A DNA stretch of 64,000 nucleotides from Glycomyces harbinensis (GTDB taxonomy: Bacteria; Actinomycetota; Actinomycetes; Mycobacteriales; Micromonosporaceae). Shown piece after piece: positions 23,641 to 31,713 of the stretch (positions are counted from its first letter, which is position 1; every line of letters begins with the position of its first letter). The stretch covers positions 124,001 through 188,000 of the forward strand of contig NZ_FNAD01000007.1 of the NCBI RefSeq assembly GCF_900101745.1, in the 5' to 3' direction. The translations under genes and the position numbers were made by a program. The notes under the pieces are model-generated. The model worked only from the letters and a program-made list of their open reading frames with translations. It was not told the origin of the DNA and did no database searches.

Positions 23641-26448
23641 GTGCAGACCCCTGTTTGGCTTGCCGTCGATCTCGGCACCACCCATACCGTTGCTGTTGTC
23701 GGTCGTGACGGTCAGGAGCCGCGTTCGCTGCTCTTCGACGGTTCGCCGCTGCTGCCTTCCGGGGTGTTCCTCGACACCGGCGGGGACCTCCACACCGGCC
23801 GCGACGCCCAGCGTCTGGCCGCTGCCGAGCCTGAGCGGTTCGAGTCGCATCCCAAGCGGCGCATCGACGAGGGCACGGTCCTGCTCGGTGACCGGGAGGT
23901 TCCGGTGGAGGAGCTGCTTGCCACGGGCCTGCGGCGGATCGCCGACGAGGCCGCCGCTTCGGGGCTGCGCCCTACTGAGACGGTGCTGACCTATCCGGCG
24001 GACTGGGGTCCGGTGCGCCGCGCGGTCCTCGAGCGCGCCGCGCAGGTCGCGGCCCTGCCCCGGGTCCGCCTCCTGCCCGAGCCGATCGCGGCCGCGACGT
24101 ACTGCGCGGAGGTCTTGGGTCAGGAGATCCCGGTGGGTGGTGCGGTTGCGATTTTCGACTTCGGTGGGGGGACGTTCGATGCGGCGGTGGTGCGTCGGGC
24201 TGAGGACGGGCGGTTGCGGACGCTCGCGGTCGGGGGCTTGGACGATCTGGGCGGTCTCGATGTCGATATGACGCTGGCCGCGCATCTGGGGCGGATTGTG
24301 GCCGGGCGCGACCTGGAGCTGTGGCGGCGCTTGTCCGAGCCGGAGACGACCGCGGATCTGCGTGATCGGCTGGCGTTCTGGGGTGAGGTTCGTGCGGCCA
24401 AGGAGATGCTCTCGCGGACCTCGACCGCGCCGGTCGCACTGCCCGGCCACAACCCGATGGGCCTGCACCTGACCCGCGACGAGCTCACGAGCCTCGCCGA
24501 CCCTTTGGTGGCGCGCGCGGTGGATGAGACCCGCCGGACGCTTGAGCGTTCCGGGGTCGAGCCCGCGGAGTTGACCGCGTTGTTGCTGGTCGGTGGTTCC
24601 AGTCGGATGCCGCTGGTGGCTACGAGGCTTCATGCTCGTTTCGGGATTGCGCCGTCGGTGCCCGAGCAGCCCGAGTTGCCGGTGGCTTTCGGTGCGTTGC
24701 GCCATGCTTTGGCCGAGCCCGATCTTCCTGCCGTGACCACCCCGACCCCGTCACCACCCCAAACCCCGGCGTCTCCGGTGACGTACACGCCGTACTTGAC
24801 GGCCACTTCGCCCGACTCGGCGCCGTCCCCGCCCGTCCCACCGGTCTCCCCGGTGACGTACACGCCGTACCTGACGACTACCTCGTCCGATTCGGCGCCG
24901 TCCCCGCCCGCCCCACCGGTGACGTACACGCCGTACCTGACGACCACCTCGCCCGACTCGGCACCGTCCCCGAACTTGGAGCAGAGCGCGCCCCCGCCGC
25001 GCCAGCGGACCCCGCTCCCCTCGTACCCTGGACCGCTGCCGACCGCCGACCCGCCCCGGCGCCGCTGGGTCGCGTTCTCGGTCGCGTCCTCGATCCTCAT
25101 GGTCATCGTGATCACGATCGTCGTGGCGGTCAACCAGTTCGGCGGGGGAGACGCCACCAAAGGCGAGACCGGCGAGCCCCTGGTGCTGGCCTACACGCAG
25201 CAGCTCAGCGCCGACGACACCTCGGCCGTGGCCGCCGCCGAGGGCAAGGCGATCCTCGCCGAGGTCGTGGACGGTTCGACCGTGGTGAGTGCGGTGACGC
25301 CCGAGGGCGAGACACTGTGGACGCAGACCTACGAGCTCGAACCCAACGAGCTGTACCTGACAGTCGTCGAGGACCTTCTCATCATCGACGCCTACGACTT
25401 GGTCACCGACGATGACGAGGACATTCGCGCCGTTGCCGCGCTCGACGACGGCGCCCTACTGTGGCAGAAGCCGTGGACCCTCAACGAGCACAACGACGTC
25501 GCCTACTACGGCACCGACGTCGTCTTCGAGCGGCGCGACGGCTTCGAGGACAACGCCGTGGCCCGCGTCGACCTCGCCACCGGCGAGGAGGTCTGGTCGA
25601 AGCCCGGCCCCGACGACGTGTTCATCCTCGACGAGCCCCGCGTCCGCGCCGAGACCGTCTGGGGCGTAGAAGAAGGCACCGGAGCGATCCCGCCGGACTT
25701 CTACTCGCTCTACGACAACCTGGCCGCGGGGGACCGGATCGTCGATCTCGACCCGCACGAGGGCACCGCCGTCGTCCGCGACGCCGCGACCGGCGACGGC
25801 ATCACCGACGGCGAGCTCCCGATCGACGACGAGGCGTGGACCGTCTACGACGACCTGGTCGTCGCCAGGGCCTCCGACGAGGCCTCCCCGGACCGCGACA
25901 CCCTTGTCGCCCATGCGCTCTCGGACCTCGGCAAGGCATGGGAGGTCCCGCTCGACCCCGGTTTCGGCATCGAGCACGTCAAGCCCTGCGGACCGGACCT
26001 GGTCTGCGCGGCGCTCGGTGACTCGAGCGCCGACGACCAGCACAAGACCGTCGCCTTCGACACCGAGACCGGCGACCAGGTGTGGGAGCTCCCGGTCGAC
26101 TGGTACCTGCACGACCAGTGGTACACCGGGCCGAGCGGCCTCGTCTTCGGCGACCAGGTCTTCGACACCGTCGACAGCTTCCAGAACCTCGACTTCGAGG
26201 GCGACGTGATCGTGGAAGGCCAGCGGTTCAGCTCGGCGATGGCGGTGCGAGACAACCGGGTCGTTATAGAGGACAGGGATTCGGGAGGCAGGAACATCTC
26301 CATTTTGGACCTAGGGACCGACGGGCGGTCGGCGCCTGCGGGCACCGGTGGCCATGCGCCCAGACACGTCTCGCTGCTCGGCGAACTCATGGTGGTGCTG
26401 ACCGGCGACTGGAAGGCACAGGTCTACATAGTCCCCGACATCACCTGA
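23641..26448 (+). CDS. Hsp70-type ATPase fused to PQQ-like beta-propeller, membrane-spanning
   Basis: A 935-residue protein. Residues 1-365 are an Hsp70/actin ATPase domain: phosphate-1 'AVDLGTTHTVAVV', phosphate-2 'FDFGGGTFDAAVV', adenosine motif 'LLLVGGSSRMPLV'. Residues ~378-444 carry three near-identical Pro/Thr/Tyr-rich repeats, ~474-500 one membrane helix ('WVAFSVASSILMVIVITIVV'), and ~510-935 a repeat-rich domain with 'GETLWTQTY', 'GALLWQKPW', 'EEVWSKPGP' and 'DQVWELPV', the W-containing blades of PQQ-like propellers. There is no substrate-binding domain or lid. The ATPase should be cytoplasmic and the propeller outside, so it may couple ATP state to an extracytoplasmic ligand. Start GTG 23641 has AGGA nearby. 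Confidence 0.88.
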   Translation: MQTPVWLAVDLGTTHTVAVVGRDGQEPRSLLFDGSPLLPSGVFLDTGGDLHTGRDAQRLAAAEPERFESHPKRRIDEGTVLLGDREVPVEELLATGLRRIADEAAASGLRPTETVLTYPADWGPVRRAVLERAAQVAALPRVRLLPEPIAAATYCAEVLGQEIPVGGAVAIFDFGGGTFDAAVVRRAEDGRLRTLAVGGLDDLGGLDVDMTLAAHLGRIVAGRDLELWRRLSEPETTADLRDRLAFWGEVRAAKEMLSRTSTAPVALPGHNPMGLHLTRDELTSLADPLVARAVDETRRTLERSGVEPAELTALLLVGGSSRMPLVATRLHARFGIAPSVPEQPELPVAFGALRHALAEPDLPAVTTPTPSPPQTPASPVTYTPYLTATSPDSAPSPPVPPVSPVTYTPYLTTTSSDSAPSPPAPPVTYTPYLTTTSPDSAPSPNLEQSAPPPRQRTPLPSYPGPLPTADPPRRRWVAFSVASSILMVIVITIVVAVNQFGGGDATKGETGEPLVLAYTQQLSADDTSAVAAAEGKAILAEVVDGSTVVSAVTPEGETLWTQTYELEPNELYLTVVEDLLIIDAYDLVTDDDEDIRAVAALDDGALLWQKPWTLNEHNDVAYYGTDVVFERRDGFEDNAVARVDLATGEEVWSKPGPDDVFILDEPRVRAETVWGVEEGTGAIPPDFYSLYDNLAAGDRIVDLDPHEGTAVVRDAATGDGITDGELPIDDEAWTVYDDLVVARASDEASPDRDTLVAHALSDLGKAWEVPLDPGFGIEHVKPCGPDLVCAALGDSSADDQHKTVAFDTETGDQVWELPVDWYLHDQWYTGPSGLVFGDQVFDTVDSFQNLDFEGDVIVEGQRFSSAMAVRDNRVVIEDRDSGGRNISILDLGTDGRSAPAGTGGHAPRHVSLLGELMVVLTGDWKAQVYIVPDIT
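24775..24972 (+). repeat. Three in-frame 57-bp repeats encoding a proline-rich linker
   Basis: Units begin at 24775, 24850 and 24916 and each encodes P-V-T-Y-T-P-Y-L-T-x-T-S-x-D-S-A-P-S-P. Differences are mostly third-position or single substitutions, which indicates recent internal duplication. Spacers of 18 and 9 bp encode further prolines. Confidence 0.9.
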
Positions 26449-26575
26449 ACCGGTCCACGCGAACGAAGGCCCCGGACCGACCGGCCCGAGCCTTACTTCA
26501 GTCGGGGCAGCGGCTACCGGGATCTCGTCGCCGCGAGCGGTCCAGTGCCGCCGGGGGATCTGCAGGCGATGGACT

Positions 26576-27487
26576 TCAAGGCGCCTCCGCTCCCATTCTT
26601 CTGACCTCGTCGGCCTCGGCCGAGAAGTACTCGATGTACTTCAAAATGAAGGAGTTGAGATTGCCCGTCCTTTCGGTGGCGTCGAGCTCCATCCAGACGC
26701 TCTGCGATCCCCCGCGCATGTCCGGCGCCCCATAAAGGAACACGAACATGCGCTTGTCGAATTTCAGTACCCCGATCGTCGGGCACGATCGAATCCGAGT
26801 CACCTCTATGCGACTGTGATTCGCTTGGCCCGCATAGCGTTCCAGGGTCGAACGTATCTCTTTGGGCAGGAATTCGGGCCAGGTCGCGTCGTAGGCGAGG
26901 TCGTTCGACCGATGCCAGGCCTCCTCTTCCCGCATTCGATTCATGACGCCGGGATTGTCGGGACTGCCGAGGTGGATCCGCACTCGCAGCGATTTCTCGG
27001 CGCTCAGCCGCTCGGCCACGCGCAGCAGCAGCACCCGGTTCGCCAGCACGCTGAGACCGAGGCCGACGCCGACGACTTCCGCTCGCGCGTCGCTGATCGC
27101 CTTCTCCATCGCCGAAAGCAGCGCCGGCTCCTGGGACGACTCGTAGACGGCGATGAGGCCCTCGTTGTGCAGGAACTGATCGTATTCGGAGACCCGGCCG
27201 CTGAAGCGCCGCTGGTACTCGTCCAGCAGAATCCCCACCAGAGCGCTTCCCAGGGCGGCTCCGAACACCGCGGAAGTCGCGGCCAGAACGACCTCGTCCG
27301 CCCCACGACCGATCAGGGCCGAACCCGACGCCGAGCCCCGCTGAAATACGACCTGCACCAAGACGAGCAATGTCAGCGAGAGCAGCGCGACCAGCCACAG
27401 GAAGTTCCTGAAACGACGCCGCTCGACGGCGATCGAGCGTTCGGCGACTGACGGACGCATATGCCTGCGCCCTTTCGAATCATTCAC
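26576..27487 (-). CDS. Two-helix membrane protein with PLD-like (DUF5919-like) domain
   Basis: A 303-residue protein. Two membrane helices near the N-terminus (about residues 28-48, 'FLWLVALLSLTLLVLVQVVF', and 65-88) are followed by a cytoplasmic domain. The segment 'RVRIHLGSPDNPGVMNRMRE', then 'IEVTRIRSCPTIGVLKFDKR' and 'FVFLYGAPD', resembles the phospholipase-D-like DUF5919 domain found at the end of some XRE proteins (conserved RvrvLLgDP, R-x-x-E-E, and a late YG-x-P), though HKD catalytic motifs are not complete. ATG 27487 is used; ATG 27460 is possible. It stands alone, convergent with the Hsp70-like gene. Role unknown; a membrane sensor is possible. Confidence 0.6.
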   Translation of the reverse strand: MNDSKGRRHMRPSVAERSIAVERRRFRNFLWLVALLSLTLLVLVQVVFQRGSASGSALIGRGADEVVLAATSAVFGAALGSALVGILLDEYQRRFSGRVSEYDQFLHNEGLIAVYESSQEPALLSAMEKAISDARAEVVGVGLGLSVLANRVLLLRVAERLSAEKSLRVRIHLGSPDNPGVMNRMREEEAWHRSNDLAYDATWPEFLPKEIRSTLERYAGQANHSRIEVTRIRSCPTIGVLKFDKRMFVFLYGAPDMRGGSQSVWMELDATERTGNLNSFILKYIEYFSAEADEVRRMGAEAP

Positions 27488-27808
27488 TCTGACCTACTTC
27501 AGATTGAGAAGGTGAAGGTACTCCGCCGACGCCACATCACTGCTCGGTGTGTCGGAATTCCGACAGCACTGGACTTGGTGGGAAAGGCATCTTGTGGGAC
27601 GACCGAGCTATAGGCGCACGCGTCTGACTCCAGCGCATTCAATAGAGGAATGGTCCGGTGCAGGCGGTCAAGGGTCGGCCGTTCAGCCGGGTGAGGGTGG
27701 CGAAAACCCGCCTCGCGACCGAGGTGGCGAGCCGTCGGACTCCGCGAGGATGGTGGCGCATGACGGCGGGAGAGGTCGTCACGGGCACCACCTCGGAAGG
27801 AAGACACC
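27488..27808. other. 321-bp divergent intergenic region
   Basis: It separates the PLD-like membrane gene from the serine hydrolase gene and must hold both promoters. The notable element is the 16-bp palindrome at 27550-27565. Reading frames through it have no coding character. Confidence 0.5.
27550..27565. promoter_or_regulatory. 16-bp perfect palindrome
   Basis: TGTCGGAATTCCGACA is identical to its reverse complement, with no spacer. It lies 63 bp upstream of the PLD-like membrane gene and 244 bp upstream of the serine hydrolase gene. Probably a dimeric regulator site; no adjacent regulator gene. Confidence 0.5.
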
Positions 27809-28990
27809 ATGCACCGCAGACGAATCGCATCGGCCGTCGTCACGGCGACGGCTGTAGCGGCCGCCGCATTCACTTATGCCTGGCACACCTCGGCAGAGGA
27901 GGCCCCGTTCCGGGACCGGCTCCAGGCGGACGCCGACTCCATCGTCGACGTCGGTGTCACGGGCGTGCAGGCCCGCGTCACCGACGAGGACGGCGACACG
28001 CGCGCCGTCGTCTCCGGCGTGGCCGACATCGAGACCGGGGAGTCGGTCGACGACGAGGGCCTGATGCGGATCGGGAGCGTCACCAAGACCTTTGTTGCCG
28101 CCGTCCTGCTCCAACTCGCGGGAGAGGGCGTGCTGTCCCTTGAGGACACCGTCGAGGACTGGTTGCCCGGCGTCGTCCAGGCCGAGGGCATCGACGGCGG
28201 CCTGATCACGATCCGCCAGCTCCTCCAGCACACCAGCGGCCTGCCCGACTACGCCGACGCGCCGGACTGGGGCACCGAGGCCCACTTCCAGCGGACCCGC
28301 TACGACATCGCCGACACCGAGGAGACCCTCGCCGCCGCCCTGGCGGCCGGGCCCGTGGGCGAGCCCGGACAGACCTGGTCGTACTCCAACCCGGGCTACA
28401 TCGTTCTGGGCATGATCATCGAGGAGGCGACCGGCCACCACTGGGCCAAGGCCGTCCACGACCGGATCGTGAGGCCCCTGGAGCTCGACGACACCTACTG
28501 GGCCGGCTTCACCTCGAAGATGCCCGAGCCCCACGCCAATCTCTACCACCGGTTCGAACCCGGAGGCGACCTCGTGGACGTCACCGAGTACATCGACCAC
28601 GACGCCTCGGGCGGCCTGATTTCCACCACCGCCGACATTGACCGCTTCATGCGGGCCCTCATCGGCGGTGACCTCATCGAACCGGCCGAACTCCACGAGA
28701 TGCAGCGAACGGTCCCGGTCGTCGGCGAGGGCTACGACCTGATCTGGCCCGGTGGCGCCTCGTACGGCCTGGGGATCTTCCGGCTCGGCTTCGACGACTG
28801 CGGCGACGGCCTGTGGGTCGCCGGAGGCGACGTCACCGGCGCCATGACCCGCGCCGCGACCACCGAGGACGGCGAGCACAGCGCGACCGTCTTCTCCTCG
28901 ACCGAGCTGCGCGACTCCATCGAATCCGGTGTCGCCCAGAACCTCAGCACGAGCGACCTCATCGAGCACGCACTCTGCGAAGCGAACTGA
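27809..28990 (+). CDS. Serine hydrolase, class C beta-lactamase/DD-peptidase fold
   Basis: A 393-residue secreted protein: signal peptide 'MHRRRIASAVVTATAVAAAA', then the R61 DD-peptidase/class C fold. The S-x-x-K motif is S90-V-T-K93 ('RIGSVTKTF') and Y-x-N is Y192-S-N194 ('WSYSNPGY'). The third motif, normally H/K-x-G in 'GHGGD-PGY', reads 'VAGGDVTGAMTR', so the histidine is replaced by alanine. It may be a weakly active or altered esterase/peptidase. It has a purine-rich ribosome site (GGAAGGAAG). A strong inverted repeat follows the stop. Confidence 0.88.
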   Translation: MHRRRIASAVVTATAVAAAAFTYAWHTSAEEAPFRDRLQADADSIVDVGVTGVQARVTDEDGDTRAVVSGVADIETGESVDDEGLMRIGSVTKTFVAAVLLQLAGEGVLSLEDTVEDWLPGVVQAEGIDGGLITIRQLLQHTSGLPDYADAPDWGTEAHFQRTRYDIADTEETLAAALAAGPVGEPGQTWSYSNPGYIVLGMIIEEATGHHWAKAVHDRIVRPLELDDTYWAGFTSKMPEPHANLYHRFEPGGDLVDVTEYIDHDASGGLISTTADIDRFMRALIGGDLIEPAELHEMQRTVPVVGEGYDLIWPGGASYGLGIFRLGFDDCGDGLWVAGGDVTGAMTRAATTEDGEHSATVFSSTELRDSIESGVAQNLSTSDLIEHALCEAN

Positions 28991-28999
28991 CCGCCGAAG

Positions 29000-29046
29000 G
29001 CCGGCCGCTCCCGAGACCATCCGCGACAGCCTCCGGAGCGGCCGGC
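29000..29046. terminator. Bidirectional hairpin after serine hydrolase
   Basis: GCCGGCCGCTCC (29000-29011) and GGAGCGGCCGGC (29035-29046) are perfect 12-bp arms with a 23-nt loop, 9 bp after the hydrolase stop and between two convergent genes. There is no T-run, as is usual for actinobacterial terminators. Confidence 0.55.
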
Positions 29047-29155
29047 ACCGCCTTCGCGAGCGCGGCCCGATGATCCGCTCTCGGAGCCGTTGGTCCGGGA
29101 GGACGATCGATGCTGGCCATCTGCGACCTCGCCATCCGCCTTGGATCGCGCGGCG

Positions 29156-29827
29156 TCAGCGGTACTCCGCAAAGCGTTCGACCGTCCTGGCCGCGATCGC
29201 GTCCACGACGGCGATCGCGTCGGTGTTCGCGAAGGTCCCGGGATCGGCGATCAGCGCAATCGTCAACAGCAGCCGGCCGGAGCCTGCGTTGAGCGTGAAC
29301 TCCTGCAGCGTTGCCGACTCGTGCGTGTTCGTGTAGCCCTCCAAGACGCCGCTTTGGAAGTCCTCGATCAGGTAATCGTCAGGGACCAATTCCCAGACGG
29401 CGCGGTTCCGCTCAGTCGAGGTCGCCGCGAAGTCCTCGGCGGTGTTCGCAAGCACGCCGACGCTGAACGTCATGCCGCTCTCCGATGAGAACTGGCAGTA
29501 CAGGTTGCCCACGCCGCCTTCGGGAAAGGCATCGGGGTACACCTGAGCGCGCGCGTCCACCAGCTCGGCGCGGCCTCCGGCCATCTCCGTGAACTCGGAG
29601 ACGTCGAGGTCCGAGCAAGTCGAGGTCGCAAAGTCGTCCGCAGCCCCCGCAGCGACCCCTGCAGTCGCTGACGAGGTCGACGACGCTTCCGGGACCTGGA
29701 TGCCGAGGTCCCGCAGATAGATGGCGGCGGCAACGACCGCGAGTAGACCCAGCCCTGCGGATACGACGGTGAGCGGCCGGAACGGCCCCCAGCGTCGGGA
29801 TCGCGACTGGTTCGGGACGGATGGCAA
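29156..29827 (-). CDS. Membrane-anchored DUF3558-like protein
   Basis: A ~223-residue protein with a short basic cytoplasmic tail ('NQSRSRRWGPFRP'), one membrane helix ('LTVVSAGLGLLAVVAAAIYL') and an extracytoplasmic domain of ~170 residues with two cysteines ('STCSDLDVSEFTEMAGG' and 'GNLYCQFSSES'). The Cys-D pattern and spacing recall DUF3558/DUF3558-like envelope proteins. The start is uncertain: TTG 29827 has TGGAG 8 nt upstream and gives a normal N-in topology; the frame stays open to an ATG at 29992. It is convergent with the serine hydrolase gene. Confidence 0.6.
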   Translation of the reverse strand: MPSVPNQSRSRRWGPFRPLTVVSAGLGLLAVVAAAIYLRDLGIQVPEASSTSSATAGVAAGAADDFATSTCSDLDVSEFTEMAGGRAELVDARAQVYPDAFPEGGVGNLYCQFSSESGMTFSVGVLANTAEDFAATSTERNRAVWELVPDDYLIEDFQSGVLEGYTNTHESATLQEFTLNAGSGRLLLTIALIADPGTFANTDAIAVVDAIAARTVERFAEYR

Positions 29828-30065
29828 GCGTCGGCTCCAGGTTGCGGATGGCGGCCGGGTGGACGAGCCCCATCTTCGTTCGTGGACCGCGTGAACGCAA
29901 CGAGTCCTTGGAAACCGTTGGAATCGGTGATGTGTCCCGCGACCAACGAACTCGCCGCCGCGCGCACCGTCGCGGATGCGAATCGGGGTCATCTGCTTGT
30001 GGGCCCGGGATTCTCCATGAGGGCTGAGGCGGTTTTCGCGATGGTGGCTTCCCTCCGGACGCGGG

Positions 30066-30071
30066 TAGGGT
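30066..30071 (+). promoter_or_regulatory. -10 element for leaderless kinase gene
   Basis: TAGGGT ends 7 nt before GTG 30079. No ribosome-binding site is present, so transcription probably starts at the GTG itself. Confidence 0.55.
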
Positions 30072-30078
30072 GTGGTCC

Positions 30079-30969
30079 GTGATCGTGGTGCCTGCGGCCT
30101 TCGCCGAAGAACGGGTCCGGCTCAGTGGTGAGCCGGGACGCCGGTGGATTGCAGGACTGCCTGCGCTCGTGGCCGAACTGTGCGACCGCTGGCGGCTCGA
30201 GCCGACCGCCGAGCCTGCGATGCACGGCGAGCTCGGTGTGGTCTTTCCGGTACGCCGGGCCGGAGAAGCGCTCGTCCTCAAAGTCGGTTGGCTGGAGCAT
30301 TCGACCGTCGACGAAGCCGCGGCGCTGCGGGCTTGGAACGGCGCCGGCGCCGTGCGGCTTCTCGACGCCGACGACGATGCCGGTGCGCTGCTGCTGGAGC
30401 GGTTGGATTCCCGGCGAAGCCTCCGCGATCTGCCGCTCCTGGCCGCGGCCGAGATCGCCGGTGGCCTGATCCGGCAGCTCGCGATCCCCGCGCCGGACGG
30501 CATTCGTCCCCTGGGCGAGATCGGGGGGCATGTCGCCGACACCGTGCACATGCGCAACGAGCGTCTCGGCCGACCGGTCCGCCGACCGTGGGCCGACCTG
30601 GCCGCGGACCTGGCGCGCGATCTCGGGGTCGGTGCCGGATCCCTGCTCGTGCACGCGGATCTCCACTACGGCAACGTGCTCGCCGGTCGTCGCCAGCCCT
30701 GGCTGGCGGTCGACCCCAAGGCCGTCTCCGGCGACCCCGAGCACTCGGTGCCGGAGTTGATGTGGACCCGGCTCGACGAGGCTGTCGGCCCGGCAGGGGT
30801 GCGCGCGCTGCTCGACACCATTGTCCGCGCCGGCGAGCTGGACGCCGCCAAAGCGCGCGGTTGGGCGATCATCCGCGCGATCGACTACTGGCTGTGGGGC
30901 TTGGAAGCCGGTCTGACCGAGGACCCGCTCCGCTGCCACCGCTTGGTCGAGGCACTCACCACAACGTGA
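30079..30969 (+). CDS. APH(6)-type aminoglycoside/hydroxyurea kinase-like phosphotransferase
   Basis: A 296-residue cytoplasmic kinase-like protein. It has the PF04655 layout: 'PAMHGELGVVFPVRR' and 'LVLKVGW' (ATP-binding Lys), the Brenner motif 'HADLHYGNVLAG' (about residue 191, catalytic Asp), and 'WLAVDPKAVSGDPE' (metal-binding Asp). Family members phosphorylate streptomycin at the 6-hydroxyl (StrB/APH(6)) or inactivate hydroxyurea. No streptomycin biosynthesis genes are near, so it is an orphan resistance-type gene whose substrate is unproven. GTG 30079 fits a leaderless start; GTG 30070 is in frame. Single-gene unit. Confidence 0.85.
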   Translation: MIVVPAAFAEERVRLSGEPGRRWIAGLPALVAELCDRWRLEPTAEPAMHGELGVVFPVRRAGEALVLKVGWLEHSTVDEAAALRAWNGAGAVRLLDADDDAGALLLERLDSRRSLRDLPLLAAAEIAGGLIRQLAIPAPDGIRPLGEIGGHVADTVHMRNERLGRPVRRPWADLAADLARDLGVGAGSLLVHADLHYGNVLAGRRQPWLAVDPKAVSGDPEHSVPELMWTRLDEAVGPAGVRALLDTIVRAGELDAAKARGWAIIRAIDYWLWGLEAGLTEDPLRCHRLVEALTTT

Positions 30970-31094
30970 CCGGCACGGCCGCATCGCCTGCGCCCCCATT
31001 GTCACCCGGACTGGGCCGGCCCCCGCGTCCTATCGGCTTGTGAGCCTGGCGGCCTGCGGTAACGGCGCGAAAAGGCGGCCGGGGCGCCGCGGCG

Positions 31095-31637
31095 CTACTG
31101 CATCTTCGCGATCGCTTTGAGGCCGTTGACGATCGCATCGGCGTCGGGCGCCCGGTCGGGGTCGATGAGGTGCTGGGTCATCACGCCGGTGATGAGCGCG
31201 AACTGGATCGAGCCCGCGGCCCGCCCCGCCTCGCCCGGAGCGACGGCCCGCCCCAGGCCGATGCGGGCGCGCTCCTGGGTGTCGGCGAGCTGCGCGCGGA
31301 GCTCGTCGTCGTGGAGCGTCTGGGCCAGGATCTCGACGTTGGCCTTCCAGAGCGCGGGGCTGCGCCGGAACGACTCGATCATGCCCTTCCAGAAGGCGCG
31401 CAGGCGGTCTTCGGCGTCGGCGACCTCGGCGCCGAGCGCCATCGTCTCCTCGGCCAGCTCGCCGGACATCTCGACCATGGCCTGGAGCAGGAGCTTGTCC
31501 TTGGTGCCGTAGTGGTAGCCGATCGAGCCGAGATTGGTGCCGGACGCTTCGACGATGTCGCGGGCGGTGGTCCTGCTGTAGCCGCGCTCGACCAGGCAGT
31601 GCTTGGCGCCTTCGAGCAGGTCCTCTCGGTGTCCCAT
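31095..31637 (-). CDS. TetR-family transcriptional regulator
   Basis: A 180-residue regulator: HTH at ~8-52 ('YSRTTARDIVEASGTNLGSI' then 'GYHYGTKDKLL') and a helical ligand domain. ATG 31637 lies 6 nt after TAGGAT (plus 31644-31649), so it is probably leaderless. A 37-bp inverted repeat in the 76-bp divergent region covers both promoters. It is the likely repressor of the adjacent carotenoid oxygenase gene. Confidence 0.9.
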   Translation of the reverse strand: MGHREDLLEGAKHCLVERGYSRTTARDIVEASGTNLGSIGYHYGTKDKLLLQAMVEMSGELAEETMALGAEVADAEDRLRAFWKGMIESFRRSPALWKANVEILAQTLHDDELRAQLADTQERARIGLGRAVAPGEAGRAAGSIQFALITGVMTQHLIDPDRAPDADAIVNGLKAIAKMQ

Positions 31638-31660
31638 GGCGTGATCCTACCGGGCGCGCT

Positions 31661-31697
31661 TGATTTATACATACGTGTGATACGTTTGTATAAATCA
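31661..31697. promoter_or_regulatory. 37-bp near-palindromic TetR operator
   Basis: Arms TGATTTATACA (31661-31671) and TGTATAAATCA (31687-31697) are perfect inverted repeats; most of the inner bases also pair (ACGT against ATACG-type sequence). It sits between divergent tetR and carotenoid oxygenase genes and is strikingly A/T-rich for this genome. Confidence 0.8.
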
Positions 31698-31713
31698 TTG
31701 GAGAGGACCCCCC

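Noticed and set aside
24775..24972. Regularly spaced repeats resembling a CRISPR array
   Set aside because: The repeats are in frame within one gene, encode a proline-rich linker, have spacers of 18 and 9 bp only, and no cas genes are present.
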